Shown: in pieces, positions 35,954 to 44,949 of the stretch
How positions within the stretch are numbered: the first letter of the stretch is position 1
How the letters are laid out: each line of letters begins with the position of its first letter
Assembly (NCBI GenBank): GCA_038253135.1
Contig: JBBSHJ010000010.1
Span: 1 to 52,843, forward strand
Source of the DNA: JBBSHJ01 sp038253135
GTDB lineage: Bacteria; Actinomycetota; Actinomycetes; Mycobacteriales; QHCD01
Reading direction: 5' to 3'
DNA length: 52,843 nt
Notes under the pieces: generated by a model
What the model saw: only the letters and a program-made list of their open reading frames with translations
Told to the model about the DNA's origin: nothing
Database searches by the model: none
Program-made: the position numbers and the translations under genes

Positions 35954-36286
35954 ATGGTGAAAGTCTCGCTCACCGCGCTGATGCGCCAGCACCTTGCCAC
36001 CGCGAAACGCACCTCGAGCGGTCGCAGCGCGCACACGGTCTATGGCGGGCACGAGCACTCCCTCCGGCAGACCCTCATCGCACTGACCGAGGGCACCGTG
36101 CTCGAGGAGCACGCGAATCCCGGCGAGACAACCGTTCACGTCCTGCAGGGTCGGGTGCGCCTCACCAGCGGGGACCACGTCTGGGACGGCATCCCCGGCG
36201 ATCACCTGATCGTGCCGGAAAGCCGGCACAGCCTCACCGCACTCGAAGACAGCGCCGTCCTGCTCACGGTGGCGATGCACCGCTGA
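35954..36286 (+). CDS. Small cupin-domain protein
   Basis: This is a single-domain cupin of 110 residues. Motif 1 is EEHANPGETTVHVLQGRVRL (about 51-70) and motif 2 is GDHLIVPESRHSLTALEDSAVL (about 82-103), each with histidines suited to metal binding. ATG 35954 follows GAGGAG. It stands alone. Such small cupins act in detoxification, sugar or nitrogen-oxide stress contexts, but the sequence does not decide the function. Confidence 0.85.
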   Translation: MVKVSLTALMRQHLATAKRTSSGRSAHTVYGGHEHSLRQTLIALTEGTVLEEHANPGETTVHVLQGRVRLTSGDHVWDGIPGDHLIVPESRHSLTALEDSAVLLTVAMHR

Positions 36287-36346
36287 CGCGGAGCCTGCGG
36301 CGGTCGTACCACTCGACCCGGCCAACGGTCCCGCGTCCCGGGCGGT

Positions 36347-39300
36347 TCAGGGCGTTCCGCCGCCGGCGGTGTAATGCGCCTGAACCTCCGCGGACGTGAG
36401 CGCGCCGGGGTACACGGCCACCTCGTCGATGGATCCGGCGAAGTAGTTGCTGGTCCCACCCCAGCCCCGGTCGCCACCAACCCGCCAATAGCCGGTGTAC
36501 GCGTCGGCGGCGGGCTGCGGGTTGGTTCCGACGGAGACTCCGTCCACGTACAAGTTCATGCCCCCCGCTCCCTGGGTGGCGACCACCTGATGCCATGCGC
36601 CGTTGTTGTAGGAGGACGCCGAGACAATCGTGTTGCGCTGACCGGTCCAGACGCCGAAGCCGAGCTGTCCCGTGTCGAGCAGGTAGACAATTCGGTCATT
36701 CCTGGTCGACAGGCCCGTGCGTAGGTTTCCGAGCCCGATCAGCTTGCCGCCGCGCGATGTTGTCGTCTTGAACCACAACTCTTCCGAGTACGACGTCGGA
36801 TTGGTGACGGCGTCGTTCGCGGCTATCGCGCCGTCGGCGCCGTTGAGGCTGATCGCGCCGTCCGCGGTGCCGGACACCGCGCCGGCAACGCCATAGCCGA
36901 TACCACCAGAATAGGTTCCGCTCCTGCCGTTCGGGCTGGTGTCCTTGGCGACCGGTCCCCCCGCCTCGTCCACGCGCCAGTACATGTCCGGAGACAACTG
37001 CTCGACGGCCCGGCCGTAGGGATCGGTCGGCCCGGACAGACCGCTCGGCGTGCGTCCGCTGTCGGTGTAATGCCGCTGCACTTGCGAAAGGTCCAGCGCC
37101 GTCGGGTAGATCGCCACGTCGTCGATCGCGCCCGAGAGGAAGCCGCTGTCGTGCGTGCCGGGCCACCGACCCAGCGCGTCACCACCGATGCGCCAGTAGC
37201 CGGTGTAAACCTGCGCCTTCCTCGTATTCGCGTCCGTGCCGATGAGGACACCGTCGACGTAGAGCGCCATTCCTCTGGTGCCATCCAGGGTGGCCACGAT
37301 GTGGTGCCACTGGCCGTCGTTATAGGTGGCGGGGGTGCTAAGGGTGCGATCGCCTGCCCAATACACGCCGAACCAGATATGCCCGGCGTCATCCAGATAG
37401 ATCTGTCGGTCGTAGGCGCTGCTCGTCCTGGCACTCAGATTTCCGTAACCCACGATCTTGCCGCCCGAGGTCGTGGTCGTCTTGACCCACGCCTCGATGG
37501 CGAAGGACGACGGGGCCGGAATCGTCGAGTTGCTGACGGCGTACCCAGTCGAGGATCCGTCGAAGGTCGACGCCGCGTCGGGGTCGCCGGTGATCGCGCC
37601 CGGCGCTCCCCGAGTGACGCCGGCCTGCGCGGTCGCGTTGTCAAAGCCGGCGTGGTTGAGGATGGTGCTGCCCGACGGCTCACCGAGCCGCCAGAAATTT
37701 TGCGCGCCGTCGCCGAGGACGTCGACGGCGTACTGGCTTTGCTCCGTCGTGGTGACCGTCACGCTGGTGTTCGGAAGCGTCAAGGTGTTGCCGAAGGCAT
37801 CGGAGACGCGCACGGTATAGGTGTAGGTCGCTCCGGGCGTGAGTCCGGTGTCGACGAATCCCATCCCCGGCGTGGTCCAGTAATTGGAGCTGCCAGTCGT
37901 GGAGTAGACCGGGCTCGCGGTTCCGCTCCGATAGACCTGATAGGTCAGTGCCGCATTGTCCTGGTCGGTCTGAGCCTGCCAGGACACGTGCGCGGTGCCC
38001 GGCGCGAAGGAGGCGGCAATGGGCGCCTGGTTGGTGTATTGCGGTCCTCGCCTATTGGGGGCGATATCACGGACGGCGAATCGGACCAGGCCCTGCTGAG
38101 CCGTGCCGTTGACCCGCGGGAATTCGCCCGCGAGCACTACGTAGTCCGCGTTTCCCTTCACCGACCAGGCTGCCTGGTACTGACCGGTATACGTGCCCAG
38201 GGCCAGATCCGGAAACCACTGCAGCAGCGTCGAGTCCGGGATGCCGTTGTAGTTCCACCCGAACGAGTCGGGACCGGTGTTGCGGCCGGTCGCGTAGGTG
38301 GTGAAGGCGAGGGCATGCCGCATGTTGATGGACTGCGGGTTGCTGTCAGGAAAGGCGCCGATAGGGGCGCAGTTGTGCGCGTGGCTCACCGAGTAGAGGA
38401 CCTGATTGTCGACGAAGGTGTCGTAGGTGTCGCCGTGGCAATCGTTCAGCCACACGATGTTGCCGGTAGTCGGATCAGCCGCAAACGTGCCCTCGAATCG
38501 GCCGCCACGGTATTGGTAGCCGGACCCGTAGATCAGCGTCCCATCAGTGGTGAGGCTGGTGATGCCGCTCTGCAGGCCAGCATCCCGGATCGTCTGATTG
38601 GCCGCCCACGGCAGCGTCGCTCCGGTGCTGGCATCGAGAGATCCCATGCTGTTGGCGGCGATGCCATTGAGCGTCGCGAAGCTCCCGCCAACGATCAGCC
38701 GCGAACCGTCAGGTGAGAGCACCAGCGCGGCAACATTGTTGTCATCGGCCGTCGGGGCCCACGGGAGCAGGCCGCCACTGCCATCGAAGGCGGCCAGCCG
38801 GCGACGCGCAGCACCGTTGACATACGAGAAACCGCCCCCGACATACACGGTGCGGGCGGACACCGCGATCGCCCTGACCTGGGAGGAGATCGACGGAGCG
38901 AACGAGGTGACCAACGCACCCGTCGCCGTGCTGAACGCGGCGATGTGGTTGCGCGCAACGCCGTCCACGCTGGTGAAGTCGCCACCGACGTAGATCCGCG
39001 AGCCGTCGGGGGACGCGGCCAGGGTCAGGCCCTGAGCATTGAGGGTGTGGTTGAAGGCAACCGGAGCGCCGGTCGTGATGTTGTAGGCAAAGATGTTGCT
39101 GGCCGGGACCTCTCCCGCGCCACCGACCGGGACCCCTGGCGGGCGCGCCTTGGTGAAGCTTCCGGTCACATAGACCGTGTCCCCCACGACGGCCTGGCTC
39201 CACCCGACGCCGTTGAGCTGCCAGGTCGGCAGGCCGTCGGCCGATACCGTCGACGGCGTTCCGGCCGGCGGGCTGGTGTCCGCATGCGCGGCCGGTGCGC

Positions 39301-39391
39301 CTGGGGGGACCAGACTTAGTGCGACGCTGATGCCCAGCACGCACAGGGGGATCAGCGCCCGAAGGCGCGTTCTGGAAGTCAGCTTGCCCAT
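36347..39391 (-). CDS. Large secreted beta-propeller protein with two LamG domains
   Basis: This 1014-residue exported protein has a signal peptide (SRTRLRALIPLCVLGISVAL, then AHA). It has propeller repeats of the YVGGDFTSVDGVARNHIAAF type to about residue 430, an FN3-like domain (about 450-560), then two LamG/concanavalin-like domains (about 570-790 and 800-1014). Each LamG domain contains SFAIEAWVKTT- or SYSEELWFKTT-type strands and a YVDGV-I/S-GT hairpin. No sortase motif or membrane anchor is seen at the C-terminus. The first 540 residues are paralogous to 378-2003. Glycan or surface binding is inferred from the LamG fold. ATG 39391 is chosen; an in-frame ATG at 39433 is possible. Confidence 0.88.
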   Translation of the reverse strand: MGKLTSRTRLRALIPLCVLGISVALSLVPPGAPAAHADTSPPAGTPSTVSADGLPTWQLNGVGWSQAVVGDTVYVTGSFTKARPPGVPVGGAGEVPASNIFAYNITTGAPVAFNHTLNAQGLTLAASPDGSRIYVGGDFTSVDGVARNHIAAFSTATGALVTSFAPSISSQVRAIAVSARTVYVGGGFSYVNGAARRRLAAFDGSGGLLPWAPTADDNNVAALVLSPDGSRLIVGGSFATLNGIAANSMGSLDASTGATLPWAANQTIRDAGLQSGITSLTTDGTLIYGSGYQYRGGRFEGTFAADPTTGNIVWLNDCHGDTYDTFVDNQVLYSVSHAHNCAPIGAFPDSNPQSINMRHALAFTTYATGRNTGPDSFGWNYNGIPDSTLLQWFPDLALGTYTGQYQAAWSVKGNADYVVLAGEFPRVNGTAQQGLVRFAVRDIAPNRRGPQYTNQAPIAASFAPGTAHVSWQAQTDQDNAALTYQVYRSGTASPVYSTTGSSNYWTTPGMGFVDTGLTPGATYTYTVRVSDAFGNTLTLPNTSVTVTTTEQSQYAVDVLGDGAQNFWRLGEPSGSTILNHAGFDNATAQAGVTRGAPGAITGDPDAASTFDGSSTGYAVSNSTIPAPSSFAIEAWVKTTTTSGGKIVGYGNLSARTSSAYDRQIYLDDAGHIWFGVYWAGDRTLSTPATYNDGQWHHIVATLDGTRGMALYVDGVLIGTDANTRKAQVYTGYWRIGGDALGRWPGTHDSGFLSGAIDDVAIYPTALDLSQVQRHYTDSGRTPSGLSGPTDPYGRAVEQLSPDMYWRVDEAGGPVAKDTSPNGRSGTYSGGIGYGVAGAVSGTADGAISLNGADGAIAANDAVTNPTSYSEELWFKTTTSRGGKLIGLGNLRTGLSTRNDRIVYLLDTGQLGFGVWTGQRNTIVSASSYNNGAWHQVVATQGAGGMNLYVDGVSVGTNPQPAADAYTGYWRVGGDRGWGGTSNYFAGSIDEVAVYPGALTSAEVQAHYTAGGGTP

Positions 39392-39451
39392 CCTTCGCCG
39401 TCCGGGTCTGGTCGTCGGCCGCGCCCGCACCATGGCGGATCGCTCTGTGTC

Positions 39452-39470
39452 CGATTACTCACCGTAATCG
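39452..39470. promoter_or_regulatory. Palindrome upstream of the LamG gene, BldD-box-like
   Basis: CGATTAC-TCACC-GTAATCG is a perfect 7-bp dyad with a 5-bp spacer, 61 bases upstream of the LamG gene start. Its core TTACTCACCGTAA matches the published BldD consensus nTnACnC(A/T)GnGTnAn in all but one fixed position. A role as an operator is inference. Confidence 0.5.
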
Positions 39471-39713
39471 CCCAGCGGACCCGTCGTGGCCGTTTGGCCA
39501 GAATGGGGGTATCCCCCCGCCCGGAGTCGGGGTCGCCGGCGCGCGCCGTCGATCGGCCGCGCGGGCGGCCAAGCGGTGGTGTCAAGGCCAAGGGCGGCGA
39601 ACTGCTCGCGGGGGCGCACCGCGACAAGCGCTACACCGCCAGAAGGAGTCCCACCGATGACCCGTCAACCTTGGCCCACGTCGATCTGGTCGGTGCTTGG
39701 AGCAAGGCCGTCC
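39471..39713. other. Intergenic region with coding-like traces
   Basis: No complete gene is supported here. A stretch at about 39580-39640 translates as VKAKGGELLAGAHRDKRYTA in one plus frame and is followed by AAGGAG and an ATG at 39657, but the short frame after it runs into the 3' end of the tRNA gene. It may be the tail of a lost gene. GGGGGTATCCCCCC at about 39505 can form a small hairpin. Confidence 0.35.
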
Positions 39714-41934
39714 TGGTGGAGCTGACGGGATTCGAACCCGTGACCCCTTCGTTGCGAACGAAGTGCGCTACCGGCCTGCGCCACAGCCCCAAGTGCGAGA
39801 GCAACTCTAACAGGTACGACGGGTGCTCCTCGCGCGCCGGCACCGCGTAGTCCGCGGGCATCGGCCCGTGTTCGGGCCGGTCTCGGACGCGGCGGCGCGG
39901 GCCGGCCGGACAGCGGGCTAGGGTCCGGGAATGGCGCAACTGGCGATCTCGACCTGGTCCGTGCACCGCGCGATGGGCTCGTTCTACCACGACGCCCCCG
40001 ACGAGGTCCGCGACAACGTCGCCGAGGCGAGGTGGGGCCCGGAAACCCTGCCGCTGCTGGAGTTTCCGGCCGAGGTTGCGCGCCGCGGCTACGCCGCCGC
40101 CCAGCTGTGCCACTTCCACTTCCCGAGCCGGGACGAGAGCTACCTCGCCGACCTGCGCGCGGCCCTGGATGAGGCAGGGGTCGCCCTCGACGCGCTCCTG
40201 ATCGACGACGGCGACCTGACCCACCCCACCGACGCCGCCGCCCACGAGCGATGGATCGACGGGTGGATCGACACCGCGGCCGCCCTCGGCGCCGACAAGG
40301 CCCGCGTCATCGCCGGCATGCAGTCGCCGACGCCCGAGCGGCTGGCGGCGAGCGGGCGGGCGCTGCGGCGGCTGGCGAAAGCTCATCCGGAGATCCGCAT
40401 CGTCACCGAGAACTGGATGGCGCTGCTGCCGGCGGCCGCGGAGGTCACGGCGGTGATGGACGAGACCGGCGACCGCGTCGGCCTGTGCATCGACCTCGGC
40501 AACTGGACCGGGCCGGAGAAGTACGGCGAGCTGGCCGCCGTCGTCGGCTACGCCGAGACGTGCCACGCCAAGTGCGGCTTCACCGCGGACGGCCCCGATC
40601 AGGACGACTTCACGACCTGCCTCGAGCTGCTGACGAAGGCCGGCTATGACGGGCCGCTGGCCCTGATCTATGACGGTCCGGACGCCGACGAGTGGGGCGG
40701 TCTCGAGCAGGAGCGCGAGATCGCCCGGTCGGTCCTCGCCGCGCAGCCCGGCTGACGAGCCGGCCGGCTGACCGGCGAACGCCGGACAGCCGTCGCCGAC
40801 CGCGCGCCGGCGGAACACCGCCACCGGCTCCTCGTCCAGACCGTCGACGCTGCTCAGCTCGATGTCCTCGTCGTCGATCGCGACGACGCCCGTGTGCGGC
40901 TCGGCCGGCAGGGCGGTGCCGCGCTGCACCGCCGGCGCCCGCAGATAGGTCGGCGTCGGCACCGGCTGCGGCTCCCAGAGGCCCTCGTCGATGGCGACCG
41001 CACGGCGTACGGCCGCCACATCGATCGGTCCGGTGTCGTCGTCGACCTCGGCGACCGCGGCCCGTGCCCGGGTCACGACCCGCTGGCCGGTGCGCGCGAC
41101 CGACTCGCCACGGGCCGCCCGCGCGGCCCGGCGCTGCCGGCGCTGCCGCTCCCGCTTGGCCTCCTGCCGCAGCCACACCAGGTATCCGACCAGCAGGACG
41201 TCGCAGCCGATCTGCGCGATCCACATGACCGGCAGCCACGTCATCGCCAGCAGCAGGCTGACCAGCGCGGCGACGACGATCGTCCCGAGGGTCCGGCGGC
41301 GCCGCTCGAGCAGCCGGGCCCGCTTCGCCGGCAGCGGCCGCACGAGGCTGGCCGAACGGTGGGCCCCATGACTGACCCCATGACTGACCCCATGATTGAC
41401 GTCGACGGAGGGCTCGCGCTCGTCGGTGATCGCCGCGGTTAGCCCGGTCGGCTCAGACGGCTCGGTCTGCGCGGTCGGCCCGGCCGCGGGCTCGGGGGCG
41501 AAGTCCGCGGCCAGCCGGCGGTCGTTGGCCCGGTAGTCGGTGAAGACGTAGTTGGCCTCGGCCGCCTCCTCGTCGGCCGGCCGGTCGGCCCCCGACAGAT
41601 CGAGCGGCTCGGTCTCGGCCGGCTCCTGCCCGCCGGCGGCGGGCACGTAGCGACGCACCCGGCGCACGACGGCGGCGCGCTCGATGCCATCGGGGGCCGT
41701 CCTGCGGCCGGAATCCTCGGCGCCGGCTGCGCGGCCAACCGCCAGCTCTCGGTCGGCGACGGCGGACGGATCGGCGGTGGTGGTACGGCGACGGAGAATG
41801 CGCATGGCCTGGGCGGACCTTTCGACGCTGCGATCGGTGACCGGGGAAGTGCCGCGCCAGCGCAGATACAGGGGCACGAGCACGACGACCCAGAGCACCA
41901 CGAGGGTGATGATCAGCAGGATCGTCGAGCCCAT
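39631..41934 (-). CDS. SepX/GlpR-like divisome membrane protein, no in-frame stop near its expected end
   Basis: The recognisable protein covers about 40770-41934. It has an N-terminal membrane helix (MGSTILLIITLVVLWVVVLV), a disordered acidic linker, a middle pair of hydrophobic segments (TLGTIVVAALVSLLLAMTWL, VMWIAQIGCDVLLVGYLVWL), a basic stretch, and a tail ending near DEEPVAVFRRRAV. This layout and the neighbours rimJ and glp match the actinobacterial membrane protein called SepX or GlpR, the receptor of gephyrin-like Glp in cell division. After that point no stop occurs in frame until 39631. The frame runs antisense through the TIM-barrel gene and the tRNA, so the real end is unknown; a lost stop or a base error is likely. 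Confidence 0.7.
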   Translation of the reverse strand: MGSTILLIITLVVLWVVVLVPLYLRWRGTSPVTDRSVERSAQAMRILRRRTTTADPSAVADRELAVGRAAGAEDSGRRTAPDGIERAAVVRRVRRYVPAAGGQEPAETEPLDLSGADRPADEEAAEANYVFTDYRANDRRLAADFAPEPAAGPTAQTEPSEPTGLTAAITDEREPSVDVNHGVSHGVSHGAHRSASLVRPLPAKRARLLERRRRTLGTIVVAALVSLLLAMTWLPVMWIAQIGCDVLLVGYLVWLRQEAKRERQRRQRRAARAARGESVARTGQRVVTRARAAVAEVDDDTGPIDVAAVRRAVAIDEGLWEPQPVPTPTYLRAPAVQRGTALPAEPHTGVVAIDDEDIELSSVDGLDEEPVAVFRRRAVGDGCPAFAGQPAGSSAGLRGEDRPGDLALLLETAPLVGVRTVIDQGQRPVIAGLRQQLEAGREVVLIGAVRGEAALGVARLGVADDGGQLAVLLRPGPVAEVDAQADAVAGLVHHRRDLRGRRQQRHPVLGDDADLRMSFRQPPQRPPARRQPLGRRRLHAGDDAGLVGAEGGRGVDPPVDPSLVGGGVGGVGQVAVVDQERVEGDPCLIQGRAQVGEVALVPAREVEVAQLGGGVAAARNLGRKLQQRQGFRAPPRLGDVVADLVGGVVVERAHRAVHGPGRDRQLRHSRTLARCPAGPRRRVRDRPEHGPMPADYAVPAREEHPSYLLELLSHLGLWRRPVAHFVRNEGVTGSNPVSSTRTALLQAPTRSTWAKVDGSSVGLLLAV
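39714..39790 (-). tRNA. tRNA-Ala, anticodon CGC
   Basis: A 77-nt cloverleaf with encoded CCA lies on the minus strand: acceptor GGGGCTG with CAGCTCC, anticodon stem CTTCG-TTCGCAA-CGAAG with anticodon CGC, and T arm ACGGG-TTCGAAT-CCCGT. The CGC anticodon reads alanine codon GCG, abundant in this high-GC genome. Confidence 0.9.
39931..40755 (+). CDS. Sugar phosphate isomerase/epimerase-like TIM-barrel protein
   Basis: This 274-residue protein belongs to the xylose-isomerase-like TIM barrel (AP endonuclease 2) family. It has ISTWSVHRAMG at the first strand, AAQLCHFHFPSRDESYL, IVTENWMALLP with a metal-binding Glu, LCIDLGNW with Asp, CHAKCGF with His/Lys, and YDGPLALIYDGPD near the end. It probably isomerises or epimerises a sugar or polyol. 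It is convergent with the SepX-like gene, whose open frame runs antisense through it. Confidence 0.85.
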   Translation: MAQLAISTWSVHRAMGSFYHDAPDEVRDNVAEARWGPETLPLLEFPAEVARRGYAAAQLCHFHFPSRDESYLADLRAALDEAGVALDALLIDDGDLTHPTDAAAHERWIDGWIDTAAALGADKARVIAGMQSPTPERLAASGRALRRLAKAHPEIRIVTENWMALLPAAAEVTAVMDETGDRVGLCIDLGNWTGPEKYGELAAVVGYAETCHAKCGFTADGPDQDDFTTCLELLTKAGYDGPLALIYDGPDADEWGGLEQEREIARSVLAAQPG

Positions 41935-42132
41935 AGGGGAGCCCCCTCAATGACGCGATCAACACACAGTGACCGAACGCTAGCCAGCCCGGGCCGCCCA
42001 TTCCGGTAAGCGGCTCGGTGTGTCGGCGACCAATGCAGCAGACCGCTAATAATGGCCCGCGCGATCAAACCCGTCGAGAGTCCATTTGTGCCGGCCGCGG
42101 GCAACGGCGAACGAGGCGACCGGGCGTGCGGG

Positions 42133-42750
42133 TCAATCATCGGTACGACGCGGGAGGCGGCGGACCAGGCCGCCGGGGACATCCTCGACCGTGAGCGCAA
42201 AGCCGAGGTGGTCGCGGTACCGGCCGTCGATATCGAGATAGCGGGTGAAATAACCCTCCTCCCGGAACCGCAATTTTTCGACCACCCGGCGGCTGGCCGC
42301 GTTTTCCGGACGGATGTCGACCTGCACCCTGTGCAATCCGACCGGTCCGAAGCAGTGATCGGTCACCAGCGCCACGGCCGTGGGCGTGATTCCGCGGCCG
42401 GCGTGGGAACGGGCGATCCAGTAACCGATCTGGGCCGACCGGAGCGCCCCGCGGACCACGTTGGCGACGGTGATCTGCCCGATCAGATCCTCGTCGAAGG
42501 TGATCGCGAATGGCAGCACCGTCCCGGCGCGGGCCTGCGAGCGCAGCCGCCCGAGCATGCCGACGTACGCCGCGACGCTGTGCCGTTGCGCCCACGGCTG
42601 CCGCGACGTGGGTTCCCACGGGGTCAGCCACGGCTCGTCGACGAGGCGCAGCCGGCTCCAGGTCGCCGCGTCGCGCATCCGCAGCGGACGGCAGCCAACC
42701 GAGCCATGGCGCAGCTGCGCCGGCCAGCCGGGATGATCGTGCCCTGCCAC
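42133..42750 (-). CDS. GNAT N-acetyltransferase, RimJ type
   Basis: This 205-residue protein has RPLRMRDAATWSRLRLVDEPWL at the N-terminus, the central WEPTS, ITVANVVRGALRSAQIGYWIAR, and the acetyl-CoA loop SHAGRGITPTAVALVTDHCF. VRPENAASRRVVEKLRFREEG precedes the C-terminus. It sits between glp and the SepX-like gene, the position of rimJ in M. tuberculosis and relatives. A substrate in the divisome context is unproven. Confidence 0.92.
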   Translation of the reverse strand: MAGHDHPGWPAQLRHGSVGCRPLRMRDAATWSRLRLVDEPWLTPWEPTSRQPWAQRHSVAAYVGMLGRLRSQARAGTVLPFAITFDEDLIGQITVANVVRGALRSAQIGYWIARSHAGRGITPTAVALVTDHCFGPVGLHRVQVDIRPENAASRRVVEKLRFREEGYFTRYLDIDGRYRDHLGFALTVEDVPGGLVRRLPRRTDD

Positions 42751-42759
42751 GGCCGACCC

Positions 42760-43986
42760 CTACGACCCGGCGAGCAGCAACGGAAGGACGCTGACCCATT
42801 CCCCCTCGCGCGCCTCCGTCGTCGCCTCGTCCAGCACGATCAGGCAGTTTGCCTGGGCCATGCCCGCTAGCAGGTGCGAGCCGGCGCCACCGACCGCATC
42901 GACCGAGTAGGCGCCGCCGGTGTCCCGCCGCAACCGGCCGCGCCGGAACTGCCGCTTGCCGGCCGGGCTGTCGATCGGGCCCCGCAGGGTCGCCTGCACC
43001 GCAGGCCGGAACGGCTGGCGCTTGCCGAGCATCGACCTGATCGCCGGCCGCACGAAGATCTCGAAGGAGACGAGCGCGCTGACGGGGTTGCCGGGCAGCC
43101 CGAAGAACGGCACCTTGCCCCGGCCGAGCACACCGAATCCTTGCGGCATCCCCGGTTGCATCGCCACCCGGTCGAAGCGCACCGACCCCAGCTCCGCGAG
43201 GGCTTCCTTGACGACGTCGTACGCCGATCCGCTCACTCCCCCGCTCGTGACGATCAGGTCGGCCCGCAGCAGCTGGCTCTCGAGCACGTCGAAGATGCGG
43301 CGCCGATCGTCCGGTACGACGCCCACCCGGTAGACGTCCGCACCGGCGTCGCGGGCCGCGGCCGACAGCGCGTAGCTGTTGATGTCGATGAGCTGCCCGA
43401 GATCCGGGACCTGGCCGATGTCGACCAACTCGGATCCTACCGACAGCACCACGATCCGCGGCCGTGGCCGCACCAGGACGCGCTCGCGGCCGACCGCGGC
43501 GAGCAGGCCGACCTGTGGCGGGCCGATCGGCGTACCGACCTCCACCGCCACGTCGCCGGGCTCAACGTCGTCGCCGGCCCGCCGTACGTAGGTCCCGACC
43601 CGGATCGGGCGGAAGACCTTGACCTGCGCCACTCCGGCGTCGGTCCACTCGACGGGTACGACGGCGTCGGCGCCGGCCGGCACGGGCGCACCGGTCATGA
43701 TCCGCACGCACTGCCCGCGGGCGATGCCCTGCGGTGAGGTGGATCCCGCCGCGACGTCGCCGACCACCGGCACCTCGGCCGGCTCGGCCTCGCTGGCATC
43801 GACGAGATCGACGCTGCGCACGGCGTAGCCGTCGACCTGCGAATTGTCGAAACCGGGCAGCGCACACTCCGCGATGACCTCCTCGGCACAGAGCAGGCCC
43901 TGGGCGTCGAGCAGCGCCAGCTCGATCGGCTCCGGCCGCCGGACCTGCGCGAGGATCCGGTGCAGATGCTCATCGACGCTCACCAT
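42760..43986 (-). CDS. glp: Gephyrin-like molybdotransferase Glp (MoeA family)
   Basis: This MoeA-fold protein has SVDEHLHRILAQV at the start, the substrate-binding DNSQVDGYAV, RIMTGAPVPAGADAVVPVE, the GSEL and TSGGVSGSAYDVVKEAL segments of the MPT-binding domain, and FGLPGNPVSALVSFEIF. In actinobacteria this copy, next to rimJ and glpR/sepX, is the divisome-associated Glp rather than, or besides, a molybdenum cofactor enzyme. ATG 43986 (MVSVDEH) gives 408 residues, the family length; an in-frame GTG at 44127 would add 47 residues without similarity. galU, often beside it, is absent. Confidence 0.9.
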   Translation of the reverse strand: MVSVDEHLHRILAQVRRPEPIELALLDAQGLLCAEEVIAECALPGFDNSQVDGYAVRSVDLVDASEAEPAEVPVVGDVAAGSTSPQGIARGQCVRIMTGAPVPAGADAVVPVEWTDAGVAQVKVFRPIRVGTYVRRAGDDVEPGDVAVEVGTPIGPPQVGLLAAVGRERVLVRPRPRIVVLSVGSELVDIGQVPDLGQLIDINSYALSAAARDAGADVYRVGVVPDDRRRIFDVLESQLLRADLIVTSGGVSGSAYDVVKEALAELGSVRFDRVAMQPGMPQGFGVLGRGKVPFFGLPGNPVSALVSFEIFVRPAIRSMLGKRQPFRPAVQATLRGPIDSPAGKRQFRRGRLRRDTGGAYSVDAVGGAGSHLLAGMAQANCLIVLDEATTEAREGEWVSVLPLLLAGS

Positions 43987-44220
43987 GCGATCTGACGTCA
44001 GGGCATCGCCGCTGCGACGTCCGGCGGCGCAGTCCGCGCCGGAACGCTCGCCGTCGCTCGGGCGCCAGGGACTGCTCGCCACCACGCGGCCTCCTCCCTC
44101 ATCCACTCGCTCGCCCGGCGTGCTCACCGCGAGGCCTCACTCGCTACCGCCTGGAAGCCTAGCCAGCCATCGCGTGGATCCGGCGGCATCTGCGGCTCGT
44201 CGGCGCGGGATGATCGGCCG

Positions 44221-44877
44221 ATGCCGATCCCCGGAGCCGAATCGATATCCGCGGCCAAACGGATGCTCCGCCAGGAGGTCCTGGCGGCTCGGGAGGCGCG
44301 CCCGGCGGAGGATCGCCGGCGTGATGCCGCGCGGCTGGCCGAGCAGCTGCCGGCCGTCCTCGCCGCGTCACTCGGCACCGGCTGGGCGCAGCGGACGGTT
44401 GCCGCCCACGTCCCGGTCGGCGCCGAACCCGGTCCGGCCGACCTGCCCGATCGCCTGCGCCGGCTCGGCCTGCGGGTCCTGCTGCCGATCGTGGCCCGGC
44501 GGCGGCCGGGCGAGCCCCGTCCGGAGCTCGGCTGGGCGGAGTACGACGGCACCCTGGTCGCCGGGCCGATGGGACTGCGCCAGCCGGCCGGCCCCGGCGG
44601 CGAGCTGCGGTGCGACGCCGTGCTCGCGCCCGGCGTAGCCGCCGACCGGCGCGGGGTGCGGCTCGGGCACGGCGGCGCATACTACGACCGTGCGCTCGCC
44701 CGCGTCTCCGCGGCAACGCCGGTCGTCGTGCTGCTGTACGACGACGAGCTGCGGGACGTCGTACCCGCGGCCACGCATGACCGTCGGGTGACGGCGGTGC
44801 TGCGGCCGCGGGCGCGGCTGATGGACCTCCGCGGGCCGGGCTGGTCGGAATATGTGACCATGTCCGACGATTGCTGA
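44221..44877 (+). CDS. 5-formyltetrahydrofolate cyclo-ligase
   Basis: This enzyme converts 5-formyl-THF to 5,10-methenyl-THF using ATP. The 218-residue protein has AKRMLRQEVLAAREARP at the N-terminus, the mid segment VLLPIVARRRPGEPRPELGW and the signature LAPGVAADRRGVRLGHGGAYYDR. YDDELRDVVPAATHDRRV follows near the end. It is divergent from glp across 234 bases and followed by the FmdB-type gene, as in M. tuberculosis Rv0992c-Rv0991c. Confidence 0.92.
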   Translation: MPIPGAESISAAKRMLRQEVLAAREARPAEDRRRDAARLAEQLPAVLAASLGTGWAQRTVAAHVPVGAEPGPADLPDRLRRLGLRVLLPIVARRRPGEPRPELGWAEYDGTLVAGPMGLRQPAGPGGELRCDAVLAPGVAADRRGVRLGHGGAYYDRALARVSAATPVVVLLYDDELRDVVPAATHDRRVTAVLRPRARLMDLRGPGWSEYVTMSDDC

Positions 44878-44949
44878 TTAGCAGTCCCGGTGTCCGAGTG
44901 CCAGAATGGTGACCGGAACGGCCGCCGATCACGATCACCTGGAGGTGCG

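Noticed and set aside
39657..39725. 22-codon ORF with four Trp codons after an AAGGAG site, resembling a trp leader
   Set aside because: The Trp-Trp pair comes from the CCA end of the tRNA on the other strand and no tryptophan genes follow, so the resemblance is coincidental.
39494..39850. Plus-strand ORF with the translation VELTGFEPVTPSLRTKCATG
   Set aside because: This is the well-known spurious translation of a tRNA gene read on the opposite strand; it coincides with tRNA-Ala at 39714-39790.
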